From Flavisolibacter nicotianae (GTDB lineage: Bacteria; Bacteroidota; Bacteroidia; Chitinophagales; Chitinophagaceae): a DNA stretch of 64,000 bases. A model generated the notes under the pieces. That model did not search any database, had not been told where the DNA came from, and worked only from the letters and a program-made list of their open reading frames with translations. Both the position numbers and the translations under genes were made by a program. Within the stretch, counting starts at the first letter, position 1. Each line of letters begins with the position of its first letter. This document shows, in pieces, positions 42,429 to 52,300 of the stretch. The DNA is taken from contig NZ_RBCI01000018.1 of NCBI RefSeq assembly GCF_003628535.1, forward strand, positions 1 through 64,000. Reading direction: 5' to 3'.

Positions 42429-42779
42429 ATGAACGGGCAGCAAAAAAGCATCAGCCGCATCGCATTTTTTTACGATTCAGCAAAACCATCAGTGGGACCT
42501 GCCCTCGCGTTAAACTTTCCCGGTATTGCCCCAGCTTCTGTTTTCGGAAAAAACGCACAGGGCAATTGGATCGACGCAGCTTCTATTGGTTGCAACAGCA
42601 TCTCGATCACCCACTACATAGTTACCATAGCCCGTTACAGTGGTACACTAACCATCGTCGTTTACGACTCGGACAAAGCGGGAGCCGCTGCCGGTCCGCA
42701 AGCCTTTCAACGTACCGAATATTCATCAGTCTTCCGTTGCGTCCTTCACTCATCTATCAACAAGTTTATTGAACCATGA
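42429..42779 (+). pseudogene. Degenerate N-terminal fragment of a Gfo/Idh/MocA oxidoreductase
   Basis: A 116-codon open frame starting 20 bases after the preceding gene. Its middle, FPGIAPASVFGKNAQGNWID then IGCNSISITHYI, aligns with the Tat-leader and Rossmann region of the intact oxidoreductase at 35270 (FPTIVPASVFGKYAPSNRIN, IGIGRIARTHDL). The key glycines of the fingerprint are changed (GCNSIS), the twin arginine is lost, and the protein ends before any catalytic residue. The last four bases overlap the next gene's start (ATGA), so it is still translated into or read through. I read it as a decayed gene copy; a repurposed small exported protein is the alternative. Confidence 0.65.
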
Positions 42780-44137
42780 GAAATCTGATCATCACAACAT
42801 TTTCAGTCATGCTGATTTCGTTCGGCACCCATCCTTCGTTTGCCCAAAAACGGGTGCGCCTGCTGACACTCGATCCCGGCCATTTTCACGCAGCCCTCGT
42901 GCAGAAAACAATGTACAGTGATGTTGACTCCACTGTGCATGTGTACGCACCTGCCGGCCCTGACCTGCAAGCGCACCTCGACCGTGTAAAAGCGTATAAC
43001 TCCCGCAGCGAATCGCCTACGAAATGGAAAGAGGTTGTGTACACCGGCCCTGATTACCTCCAAAAAATGCTTACCGAAAGAAAGGGAAATGTCGTTGTGC
43101 TGAGCGGCAACAACGAAAAGAAAACCGAGTACATAGTAAAGTCATTGCAAGCCGGTTTTCACGTATTGGCCGACAAGCCAATGGCCATTGATGAGAAGGG
43201 GTTTGAACAACTGAAACAAGCCTTCGCCGTTGCCGAAAAAAAGAAACTCTTACTCTACGACATCATGACCGAACGTTTTGAAATCACGTCCATCCTAATG
43301 CGTGAACTGGCCATGATGCCGGAAATTTTTGGCACCTTGCAAACCGGCACCGCGGCCGACCCGGCTGTGGTGAAAGAAAGCATTCACTATTTCTACAAAT
43401 ACGTTTCCGGAAATGTGCTCACCCGGCCCAAATGGTTCTTCGACGTTTCGCAACAGGGCAACGGGATTGCTGACGTCATGACGCACATTGTGGACCTGGC
43501 GCAATGGGAATGTTTCCCTGAACAAGCGATTAATTATACCAAAGACATTCAGTTGCTTTCAGCCAGACGATGGACCACGCCTCTTTCGTTAACACAATTT
43601 AAAACGCTGACAAAATCGGACAGTTTTCCCGCCTATCTAAAAAATGCCGTGTCTGCAGACACGGTACTGAATGTTTTTTCCAACGGGGAAATTCGTTACC
43701 GGCTTCGCGGCGTGTTCGTAAAAACATCAGTGGTCTGGAACTACGCCGCACCCGAAGGTAGCGGCGACCGCTACACGGCCCTCATGCGGGGAACAAAGAC
43801 AATGCTGCTGATTAAACAAGGTGCCGCTGAAGGCTACAAACCTGTCTTGTTTATCCAACCCTTCTCCACAACAAGGCGCACTGAAATTGAAGAAGACTTC
43901 AAAAAATTACAGACAAAATACCCAGGCGTTGAATTAACTAAAGTGGAAAATGGCTGGGAAGTCGTCATTCCCGATAAATACAAAGAAAACCATGAAGAAC
44001 ACTTTGCCCGTGTGACACAAAACTTTTTGGAATACCTGAAACACCGCAACCTGCCTTCCTGGGAAGTGCCTAACATGCTGGCAAAATATTACACCACCAC
44101 CAAAGCACTGGCCCTTGCCATGAAAAAAAAGCTATGA
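42776..44137 (+). CDS. Exported oxidoreductase with Gfo/Idh/MocA-like N-terminus and Oxidoreduct_C domain
   Basis: 453-residue exported protein with a Sec signal (MRNLIITTFSVML, ending near SFAQ) and no twin arginine, unlike its neighbours. The N-terminal half is a divergent Rossmann domain with DKP (VLADKPMAID, about 138). The C-terminal half matches the putative oxidoreductase C-terminal family, with MTERFEITSIL, HYFYKYVSGNVLTRPKWFFDV and DVMTHIVDLAQWE. The first Rossmann turn is LTLDPGHFHAAL, without the usual GxGxxG, so cofactor binding is doubtful. The start overlaps the stop of the fragment before it (ATGA). Such proteins accompany SusCD and ThuA genes in Bacteroidota; function unknown. 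Confidence 0.85.
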   Translation: MRNLIITTFSVMLISFGTHPSFAQKRVRLLTLDPGHFHAALVQKTMYSDVDSTVHVYAPAGPDLQAHLDRVKAYNSRSESPTKWKEVVYTGPDYLQKMLTERKGNVVVLSGNNEKKTEYIVKSLQAGFHVLADKPMAIDEKGFEQLKQAFAVAEKKKLLLYDIMTERFEITSILMRELAMMPEIFGTLQTGTAADPAVVKESIHYFYKYVSGNVLTRPKWFFDVSQQGNGIADVMTHIVDLAQWECFPEQAINYTKDIQLLSARRWTTPLSLTQFKTLTKSDSFPAYLKNAVSADTVLNVFSNGEIRYRLRGVFVKTSVVWNYAAPEGSGDRYTALMRGTKTMLLIKQGAAEGYKPVLFIQPFSTTRRTEIEEDFKKLQTKYPGVELTKVENGWEVVIPDKYKENHEEHFARVTQNFLEYLKHRNLPSWEVPNMLAKYYTTTKALALAMKKKL

Positions 44138-44577
44138 ACAAAACCAGTTCCCTCAAGCGTTTTTTTTTGACAATATCGGTGCCTGGTCTGCAACTAGCGG
44201 GGTCAGGTGGTGAGCGGGTGACGGAAGTCGAACCGGTTATTAGAAGATTTGACGATATTATCGAATCTAGTTAGTTAAAAAACAGCAAACTGTTACTAAC
44301 CTGGCAAGAATTTTAGCAATTGAAATTGCGAACTATTTCTCTATTATGAATAAGCCACTTTAGCAGAATTGATAAGGCTAACCTAGGTTGTATCGTAGGC
44401 ACAAGTCTATATTCTGTTCTCCAAAACATGACCAGAAAATCAATATTCTTTACTTACACCGGTACGTAACTGAATACCAGAATCGAATAGCTGGCGTTTT
44501 CTGCTTGCATTCACTCAAGTCATCCCGTTAAACATCACAGTGCCAAAGAAGCTGGCCTTGTACGAACATTCACAACA
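44138..44577. other. Gap between convergent blocks, no gene seen
   Basis: About 440 AT-rich bases with frequent stops in all frames. A run of nine T at about 44160 follows the oxidoreductase gene and may belong to a weak terminator, though no good stem precedes it. Nothing else recognised. Confidence 0.35.
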
Positions 44578-44874
44578 CTAAAACGGTCCACTTCTATTTC
44601 CTTCCCGCGAAGCACGACCGTATCGACCCGTTCCCGGAAACCATTCATATCGTTTCAGGCGTTTTATTCGAACGCCTGAAACGAAGAAGTCGCGCTGGTA
44701 CCGTTTGCATTCGTCCCGAATTTGGGCCGTCGTATTCAACACATCACTGTAATAAACGATCTCCCGTTTCAGATCGACACTTTGGGCGCTGACGATTTTT
44801 CCGAAATACAACCCGGCTTTGAATGCCCGCCGTACACCAAAATCCCGGAAGTATTCCTCGCTTTTCCTGGCATT
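44578..44874 (-). pseudogene. Remnant of a class III adenylate/guanylate cyclase catalytic domain
   Basis: A stop-to-stop frame of about 98 codons carries the C-terminal half of a Bacteroidota class III cyclase domain: FKAGLYFGKI, then DLKREIVYYSDVLNTTAQI, RDECKRYQRDFFVSG. The block DVLNTTARIQ is a hallmark of these cyclases (here DVLNTTAQIR). The N-terminal half with the metal-binding aspartates is missing, and a stop codon (TAA) sits just upstream in frame. It lies 25 bases past the stop of the MDR oxidoreductase on the same strand. I consider it a truncated, non-functional fragment. Confidence 0.65.
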
Positions 44875-44899
44875 TTATTGTGGGTCAAAGCCGACCTTT

Positions 44900-45967
44900 T
44901 CAAACCGTTGCCCGTTCAGTTGGTTCCCCGTTGCATACCAGAACAACCTTACCCGTAATTCCTCCCCTGCCAAGCAGTTCATGGGCCTTTCTTGCTTCGG
45001 TAAGCGGAAACCGTTGTGCAATAACTGGCTTGATTTTGTGTTCGTGAAGGAGGTTGAAAAGCGTGATCAGGTCCTGCCTGAATAGGTCCGGCTTCAGCCG
45101 CATAAGCGTTTGGATGCTGTAAGGGACCACCCGTTTACGGCCGGGCAGCATCCAACTCACCGCAATGTACCACCCGAAGATGGCAATTGCCCGAAAGCGG
45201 TGACGACGACCCTGCCCACCTCCCGTCGACCGTCCACCACGAAGTGAGCCGGTAAGCCCAAAGGCAACGACTTTTCCGCCGCGACGCAGCGCTTTGCGTG
45301 ACTGCCAGATGTGCCGACCACCAATGCTTTCAAAGACAGCGTCCACGCCATCACCCGTCAGGCGATGAATTTCTTTTACAAAATCCTGGTGTTCAAAATC
45401 AATGGGCACGGCACCAAAGGCAGAAACGGCCGGCGCATCGTGTAAGGAACAGGTTCCGTACATTTCAAGCCCGGCAAGACGGCCAAGCTGCAGGAGTGCA
45501 GTGCCCACACCGCCTGCTGCGCCGTGGATCAGCACACGTTGACCGGCTTTTACTTTTGCAGATCGGTGCAGCATCTGGTAGGCCGTGATGTAGTTCAGCA
45601 CGAGGCTGACCGCTTCGGCAGGATCCAGGCCGGGCGGTACGGGAACCAACCGATTTTGCGGAAGGCAAACGAACTCGGTGTAGGCTCCAAAGATCGGCAG
45701 CGCAGCCACCATCTGACCCTGCTCAAGGCCTTCAACACCTGCACCACGTTTATCAACCACACCCACCAGGTCCCATCCCGGCGTGAAGGGCAGCCGGGGT
45801 GTTTCGGGGTGGATGCCTTCCCGCATCATGACATCGGGCAGGGAGACGCCTGCGGCCAGCACTCTTACCCGCACTTCTCCCCTCTTTGGCTCAGAGCATT
45901 CTTCTTCTATAACCCGAAGTTCATCGGGGCCGCCGTAGTGAGCAACAACAATGTGTTTGTATTTCAT
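44900..45967 (-). CDS. Zinc-independent MDR oxidoreductase (quinone oxidoreductase-like)
   Basis: Cytosolic medium-chain dehydrogenase/reductase of 355 residues, without a signal peptide. It has the GroES-like N-terminal domain (about 25-110), with PGWDLVGVV but none of the zinc-ligand cysteines. The nucleotide-binding domain carries GAAGGVGTALLQLG (about 149-162) and VDAVFESIGG. This is the quinone oxidoreductase / VAT-1-like branch, which reduces quinones or activated alkenes with NADPH. The C-terminal ITGKVVL is standard. It stands alone, followed by a cyclase remnant. Substrate not inferable. Confidence 0.9.
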   Translation of the reverse strand: MKYKHIVVAHYGGPDELRVIEEECSEPKRGEVRVRVLAAGVSLPDVMMREGIHPETPRLPFTPGWDLVGVVDKRGAGVEGLEQGQMVAALPIFGAYTEFVCLPQNRLVPVPPGLDPAEAVSLVLNYITAYQMLHRSAKVKAGQRVLIHGAAGGVGTALLQLGRLAGLEMYGTCSLHDAPAVSAFGAVPIDFEHQDFVKEIHRLTGDGVDAVFESIGGRHIWQSRKALRRGGKVVAFGLTGSLRGGRSTGGGQGRRHRFRAIAIFGWYIAVSWMLPGRKRVVPYSIQTLMRLKPDLFRQDLITLFNLLHEHKIKPVIAQRFPLTEARKAHELLGRGGITGKVVLVCNGEPTERATV

Positions 45968-46521
45968 GATTTATTCCTCCTTTTTGGGCAACGGAGGGTG
46001 CAGCTAAGGTCCCGGGGTGCGGTAGAAAATCTTTATGATCTCGGCGATCTATGAAGCTGCTGATGAAGGTAGTTTAAAAAGCAGCCAGCAGCAATGATTT
46101 GGGTCAGCATGCTGAGTAGCCCATAAAGGGTATCTTAAATTTAACTGCTCTTCCGTGTAACTTTGATGTCAGGGATTAAAAAATGTGACCACGAAATCAA
46201 ACGGCGTTCTTATTTCACCAGGGCTAAAGACAGCAATGAAGAAAAGCTTCGACCGTTCCTTCTGAAAAAACAACTTTAACCCTGCCCTGCACCTCTTGAC
46301 TGACAGAACGATTAATTTTCCGGAGCTAATTTCAAAGAGTATCACACAGAAGATACAGGTACTTTGGCCTGAAGCAGGCTTTGACAAAACGTTATAACAA
46401 CTGATTGGCAAGGGGCACACTCTGCCGGTATCAGCAAACTGTTTTAGTATTTCAATTCATTCATTACGTATCATCCACCCTTTTGTGAAACCTGTTTTCA
46501 TCACCGGGAAACTTTTCACAA
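45968..46521. promoter_or_regulatory. Divergent intergenic region
   Basis: 554 bases between the divergent MDR oxidoreductase and GH63-like genes; the promoters of both must lie here. A minus-strand frame at 46169-46420 has no family resemblance. An octamer TAACTTTG at 46158 matches the -7 consensus, but it is far from the gene and has no -33 partner. Confidence 0.35.
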
Positions 46522-49125
46522 ATGACAAGCGAGCAGCAAAGAATCGACAAAGGAACCTGGAAAATTTGGGGACCATATGTCAGCGACCGGCAGTGGGGAA
46601 CGGTGCGGGAGGATTACAGTGCAAACGGTGCTGCCTGGCAATACACAACACATGATATAGCCAGGAGCTACGCCTTCCGTTGGGGCGAAGAAGGCATCGC
46701 AGGTATTTGTAATGAAGAGCAGTTGCTTTGTTTTGCCCCCGCGCTCTGGAATAAGAAAGATCCCATTCTGAAAGAACGCTATTTTGGTCTAACGAATACA
46801 GAAGGCAATCATGGCGAGGATGTAAAGGAACTCTATTATTACCTGGACAATACGCCTACGCATTCGTACATGAAGATGCTGTATAAATACCCGCAGCAGG
46901 AATTTCCCTACACCATTCTGGTGGAAGAAAACAGGAGGCGAACCAAGCAAGAGCCCGAATTTGAAATCCTTGATACAGGCATCTTTAACGATGATAACTA
47001 TTTTGATGTTTTTGTTGAATACGCAAAAGAGCGTGAGCAGGCGATTCTGATAAAAATAACCGTGTACAACCGGGGCAGGGAAGCGGCATCACTGCACGTA
47101 TTGCCCACGCTGTGGTTTCGAAATACCTGGGCCTGGGGCTATGATGATTACAGGCCGCAGTTGCGTTCGGTTTCACCGGGAAATATTGCCGTTTATCACC
47201 AAGCACTGGGCCAATTTTACCTGCAGGGCGAAGGCATGCCCGAAGCCCTTTTCTGCAACAATGAAACAAACACCGAAAGGTTATATGGCGACAGAGGGAA
47301 CACTAATTTTTATAAAGACGGCATCAACGACTTCCTTGTTTTCGGCAGCTCGACCATTAATCCGGCACAAACAGGTACAAAAGCCGCTTTCGATTATCAC
47401 CTGACCATTCCTGCCGGTGAGCCGGTTGTTGTTCGTCTTTCCCTTTCGCAGGACATGAAATATGACTTTACAAATTTTGACGAAACCTTTCAGCAAAGAA
47501 TAAAAGAAGCGGATGTTTTTTATGCGAACGTTTTCAGGGAGGAAAAAGACCCGGATGTCCGCAACATCAAACGGCAGGCATTGGCGGGCCTGTTGTGGAA
47601 CAAACAATTTTACGACTACGATGTGCACCAGTGGCTCAGGGGCGATCCTGGACAACCGCCGCCGCCATCACAACGCCTGCGTGCAAGAAATGCCGAATGG
47701 GACCACCTGCACAGCAAAGAAATTCTTTCGGTGCCCGACAAATGGGAGTTTCCCTGGTTTGCTAGCTGGGACATGGCCTTTCACTGTTATGCGCTAGCGA
47801 TGGTGGACACGGAATTTGCCAAAACGCAATTACTCAATTTGGTCAACGAATGGTACATGCACCCCAACGGCCAACTCCCGGCCTATGAATGGAGCTTCAG
47901 CGATTGCAATCCACCGATTCATGCGATGGCCACCTGGGAAATTTACAAAGCCGAAAAGCAGGCCAACGGGGGCAGAGGCGACGTGCTGTTTCTGGAAAAA
48001 ATCTTCCACAAACTCATGCTCAATTTCAACTGGTGGGTAAACCGCAGGGATGCAAAAGGCGACAACATTTTTGAAGCTGGTTTTCTTGGGTTGGATAACA
48101 TAGGCGTGATTGACCGCAATGCCGTGTTGCCCGGTGGCGGCTACCTGCAGCAATCCGATGCTACCGGTTGGATGGCCATGTATGCACTGAACCTGCTGCA
48201 CATTGCCCATGAACTTTTTCGGTACAATCCTGCCTATGCGGAAATGACGTCGAAGTATTTTGAACACTTCCTGTACATCGCCGGAGCAATGAATGGTGTA
48301 GAAGGAAATTTATGGGATGACGAGGACAATTTTTATTACGACCAGTTGCTCCTCCCCGGTAACAAGTCTGTACCGTTAAAAGTCAGAAGCCTGGTGGGAT
48401 TGATCCCGCTTTTTGTGGTCGAAACCGTTGCAGATAGTGAGATGAAACAAGACGAGTTGTTTGAACGGCGCCGGAAACTATTTGCAGAAAACCGGCCCGA
48501 CCTGGCCAATCTTGTTTCGCACTGGGATATTGTTAACAAAAACGGTGTTCATCTCTTCAGCCTGATGCGGGGCTTTCGCATGAAAATGACCTTGAAACGC
48601 TTACTGGACGAAAACGAATTTTTGAGTGACTACGGCATTCGCTCCCTTTCCAAATTTCACCAGCAATATCCCTATCAATTCAATGAAGACGGACAAGCCT
48701 ACACCGTCAGTTACACGCCGGGCGAAAGCGACACAAATATATTCGGCGGCAACAGCAACTGGCGGGGATCGGTGTGGATGCCAATGAACTGGCTAGTAAA
48801 TGAAAGCCTGCGGCGCTATTATACCTATTACGGCGATGAGTTCAAAGTGGAATGTCCCACCGGGTCGGGCTGCTACATGACGTTAAACGAAGTAGCCGAT
48901 GAGCTGAGCCGCCGGGTGATGAGTATTTTTTTGCGAAATAAAGAAGGCCTTCGCCCGGTATTTGGCCATGTTGAAAAAATGCAAAAGGATGGGCTCTTTA
49001 ACGACTATCTCCTTTTTCACGAATACTTTCACGGCGACAGCGGCAAGGGTTTGGGCGCCTCGCATCAAACAGGGTGGACGGCCTTGATTGCATGTTTTTT
49101 TTACAATCTCACCAACTATGATTAG
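46522..49125 (+). CDS. GH63-like (MGH1-type) glucosidase
   Basis: Large cytosolic glycosidase of 867 residues without signal peptide. The N-terminal beta-sandwich region begins WKIWGPYVSDRQWGTVREDYS, typical of bacterial mannosyl-oligosaccharide glucosidase-like (GH63) proteins. The (alpha/alpha)6 barrel includes WEFPWFASWDMAFH (about 412-425), GQLPAYEWSFSDCNPP (about 453-468), GNSNWRGSVWMPMNW (about 750) and the terminal GLGASHQTGWTALIA. The Asp in FASWDMAFH and a Glu near LPAYEWSF are the likely acid and base, as in related clan GH-G enzymes. Such proteins hydrolyse alpha-glucosides such as glucosylglycerate or small oligosaccharides. It is monocistronic and convergent with the RHS operon. 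Confidence 0.9.
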   Translation: MTSEQQRIDKGTWKIWGPYVSDRQWGTVREDYSANGAAWQYTTHDIARSYAFRWGEEGIAGICNEEQLLCFAPALWNKKDPILKERYFGLTNTEGNHGEDVKELYYYLDNTPTHSYMKMLYKYPQQEFPYTILVEENRRRTKQEPEFEILDTGIFNDDNYFDVFVEYAKEREQAILIKITVYNRGREAASLHVLPTLWFRNTWAWGYDDYRPQLRSVSPGNIAVYHQALGQFYLQGEGMPEALFCNNETNTERLYGDRGNTNFYKDGINDFLVFGSSTINPAQTGTKAAFDYHLTIPAGEPVVVRLSLSQDMKYDFTNFDETFQQRIKEADVFYANVFREEKDPDVRNIKRQALAGLLWNKQFYDYDVHQWLRGDPGQPPPPSQRLRARNAEWDHLHSKEILSVPDKWEFPWFASWDMAFHCYALAMVDTEFAKTQLLNLVNEWYMHPNGQLPAYEWSFSDCNPPIHAMATWEIYKAEKQANGGRGDVLFLEKIFHKLMLNFNWWVNRRDAKGDNIFEAGFLGLDNIGVIDRNAVLPGGGYLQQSDATGWMAMYALNLLHIAHELFRYNPAYAEMTSKYFEHFLYIAGAMNGVEGNLWDDEDNFYYDQLLLPGNKSVPLKVRSLVGLIPLFVVETVADSEMKQDELFERRRKLFAENRPDLANLVSHWDIVNKNGVHLFSLMRGFRMKMTLKRLLDENEFLSDYGIRSLSKFHQQYPYQFNEDGQAYTVSYTPGESDTNIFGGNSNWRGSVWMPMNWLVNESLRRYYTYYGDEFKVECPTGSGCYMTLNEVADELSRRVMSIFLRNKEGLRPVFGHVEKMQKDGLFNDYLLFHEYFHGDSGKGLGASHQTGWTALIACFFYNLTNYD

Positions 49126-49179
49126 CAGGAATGCCAATTGCCTGAGTTGGAAAATAAAGCGACACCAATTTTGAGGTCG

Positions 49180-49344
49180 CTACTCTTTATATAGCCCGGC
49201 CGGGTGATGGGCACCGGGTCTTGAAAATCGTTTTGGTTCCAGCTCTGGAACAGCGCCATAAATACTGCAATCTTCAGATGCGGTGACCCTCCCGGATGGC
49301 TTTTCTTCCTGGTCGAATATTTTAGAACCTTCCTGGTTGCCCAT
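49180..49344 (-). CDS. Possible 54-residue protein right after the RHS gene
   Basis: A 54-codon frame starting ATGGGCAACCAG begins three bases after the RHS stop codon (TAATAATGG), so it could be translated by reinitiation. The product is hydrophilic, rich in Glu, Lys, Pro and Gly, starts MGNQEGSKIF and ends LYKE. It has no membrane segment, signal or recognised domain. Its position is that expected for an immunity partner of a polymorphic toxin tip, but it is much shorter than usual immunity proteins. The frame could be chance. No ribosome-binding site is visible apart from the coupling context. Confidence 0.3.
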   Translation of the reverse strand: MGNQEGSKIFDQEEKPSGRVTASEDCSIYGAVPELEPKRFSRPGAHHPAGLYKE

Positions 49345-49346
49345 TA

Positions 49347-52300
49347 TTATTTTAACAGCCTATAATGTCGGTCAAAGGGTAATGCTTTCGTTACAACCTT
49401 GACTTTACCACTCCACCAGTGCTTTTGGTTCGGAATGTATTTCCGCAACTTACCGCTCGGCGTTGCCACGTAACCGGGAACCTGCTTCTCAAAATTGTTC
49501 TTTTTATCGGTAGAAGAATGAATATTACTCCAATAACCCACAAGAAAATTTCCGTGTGAATGAATGTCGGCGACCAGGCTGATCGGCTTACCTTCTATTT
49601 CCAGTTCAGAGAGGAATACACCCGCTTTTTCTCCCTTATTTGGCAGGGAATAAGCATAAAATTCATCGCCCTGGGCTGTTTTGTATCGGTAAATTGACGA
49701 GCCATACTCCAGCCCCTGCGCAATGGACTGTGGGTTATAGGTGTGACCCCAGTTGATTGCTGCCTCATCTGCGCTGTTAAAACCCAGCCGGCTGCCTTCC
49801 GATAAGGCGGCATAATAGGCTTCGTCGCCTCCACCTTTATTTCTGATCTTATTTCCGTTGGTAATCGAAATCCAATTGGCTATTCGTATATTATTTCCTT
49901 CACCGTATTCGCCGCGGAATCCGCCGTCTTCATCGTAGAACCTGTCATTCCCAAATGGATCGATATAGGTAACAGGATTATTTCCCACATAGGCATACGG
50001 CGATTTGTTGATTTGATCGGGTTTCTTCCAGGCCGGATCTACATTCTCCCAGACACTTGTTCTTGGATCATAATACCGGGTGCCATAATAATACAATCCC
50101 GTTTCGTCATCCAATTCCTTCCCATTGTACAAGTAAGGCGTTCTCCACTGGTTGCTATGTTCGTCAATAAAGGTTTCGCCAAAGGGGAAGTATTCCAGGT
50201 GCTGGTACACTTCGCCTGCCGCGTCGGTGATAAAGGCCGAATTCCCAATGTTGTCGGGATGATAATAAAACTGGAAGGTTTCCTGTTTTTTCGGATCGCT
50301 TACTCCCAGTTTGCTGACAATTCGCTGGCCTTCTATGTAAATATGCTTGGTAAAGCCTCCACTGCGTACCACCTCATATGGATTCACGTAAATGGTATAA
50401 TTGCCCAATCCGCTGGTTTTCGCAACCTGTGTTCCATTGATGGCTACCGTTTGGCCGTTTCCATTGCTTTTTAATACTCTTATTCCTGAAGCATCATACG
50501 TATACCTGAATAAGTCACCATTATCAGAAACTGTTGTTATCCTGTTTTCTTCATCCCATTCGATTTGCCTGTTCTGGGCACTCACATCGTGCTGCATGCT
50601 TGATTGATTACCGTTTGCGTCGTAGGTGAATGCCTCGGCTCCAATATGGATGGGTGCATGCGGTGTATTGCCTGCATTATAATTGTAATCGTAACGATAA
50701 GACGTCTGGTTTTGCAAGACCCAACCCAGGTCAGCAGTGCCCTTTCTTTCATGAACCTGGTTCTTGCTGGTGATGCCGGAAACGCTGTTGTAGGTCATCA
50801 CCTGTGTGAAACGGTTTACGTGGCTGCTTGTTGTAAAATTCCCGCTCGTGTTGGTCAACCTGTATAAATCATCATAGGTAAATTGATAAGCGGATTTTCC
50901 ACCCATCAGGTTATTCGGCGGAACAGGGGCATTGTTTACAATATTCAGAAGATTATTTTCCTTGTCATACGAATAGGTATTGTTCATCATGAAACGCCCC
51001 CCGGCCGTCCTGGCTGTAATCTGAGCAAGGCGCCTGCGTTCAGGCTCAAACGCGTAGGTCATTTCCGTGCCATTACCATAGCGCATGTAAACCTTCTTCT
51101 CGAATTTGTCATAACCGAGTTGTGGCAGGTAGTTGTACGTGGTTCCACCTTTGACGCCGGACATATTCTGGAGCATGCCCCCGAGATTGTAATGGTAGGT
51201 CAGTGTTTCCCCATCAGGATAAATCATATCGGTCAACCGGTTCCAGGTATCATAGGTCCATTCCGTTGTGAAGGTTTGCGAAAGCGCATCCGGTACAGTG
51301 ATCACCCGGACGTCTTTCACCATTGCGCCAAGCGGGTTGTAGAAGAACTCCTGTGTCCCGGAGGCATCCTGCTGTTTCTTGATCCTTCCTGCCCTGAAAA
51401 ATGCCTCACCCGCGGCACCATAGGTGATGGTAACGTTGTTTTGCGGATTTTGGGGATAGGCGATTTTTACCAGCCGCTCCTGGTCGTAGGTATATTTAAT
51501 TCCTGTTCCACCACTTTGTAAGTTGGCTGTTGTTTTATTAATCAAATTTCCCGCAAGGTCATAGGTATAATTTGTCGTCCCGGCATCGGGGTGCAAATCG
51601 CCGGTTTTTCTTCCAAACTGGTCGTACACCATCGTGATCGGGTTGCCCTGGTCATCAGTCACTTTTGTCAACTCGTTTACCGGGTTATAGCTGTAGCTTG
51701 TCCATACATCGCTGCCCTGCCGGTATTGCTGCTTCGTGGCTGTTAACAGCCCTCTCACATTAAAGAAGCGTTCGGTGCTGATTCCGTTGGCGTCAACAGA
51801 CCTTGTTTTGAATTGGGTGACTCCGTTGCGATCGGTCCCGAAACCGTATTCCATCTTTTCCACTGCCTGATCGGGCAATGAGGTTGTCAGTAGCCTGTCC
51901 ATTACATCGTACGTCATTTGTGCCGGCGCAATGTCGTCCGTGTTGGGGTTTTGCACCCCAGTGGTTCCTTTCGGTTCCGTAATCGGATAGTATTGCGTTA
52001 CCGTTCTGCCAAATGCATCAAACGTGTTAGCGCCGGAGACCAGCATAACTTCCTGGTCAGCCATTTGCGGGCCGACGAACAGGGCAAAGTCTTTTTTGGT
52101 CGGTACGTCGCGTCCCAACCCGTCACTGAATGATGCGGTTTCGATAAAATTATCAGGATGCGCAGGGTCGAAATGTTTTGTCAGCGCCCACGGCACAACT
52201 GCTTCCGGATGGTATTCAAACGACATGGTAAACGGCTGGTTTGCTGCAATCTCCAACGGTCCCCTGATGGTCGAAATGCGGCCGGCGTTGTCGAGGGTAT

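Noticed and set aside
46158-46165. TAACTTTG matching the Bacteroidota -7 consensus upstream of the GH63-like gene
   Set aside because: It is about 360 bases from the start, without a TTG-type -33 element at the usual spacing; such octamers occur by chance.
46169-46420. 83-codon minus-strand frame in the divergent 46-kb gap
   Set aside because: No domain and composition typical of non-coding antisense; lies where promoter sequence is expected.
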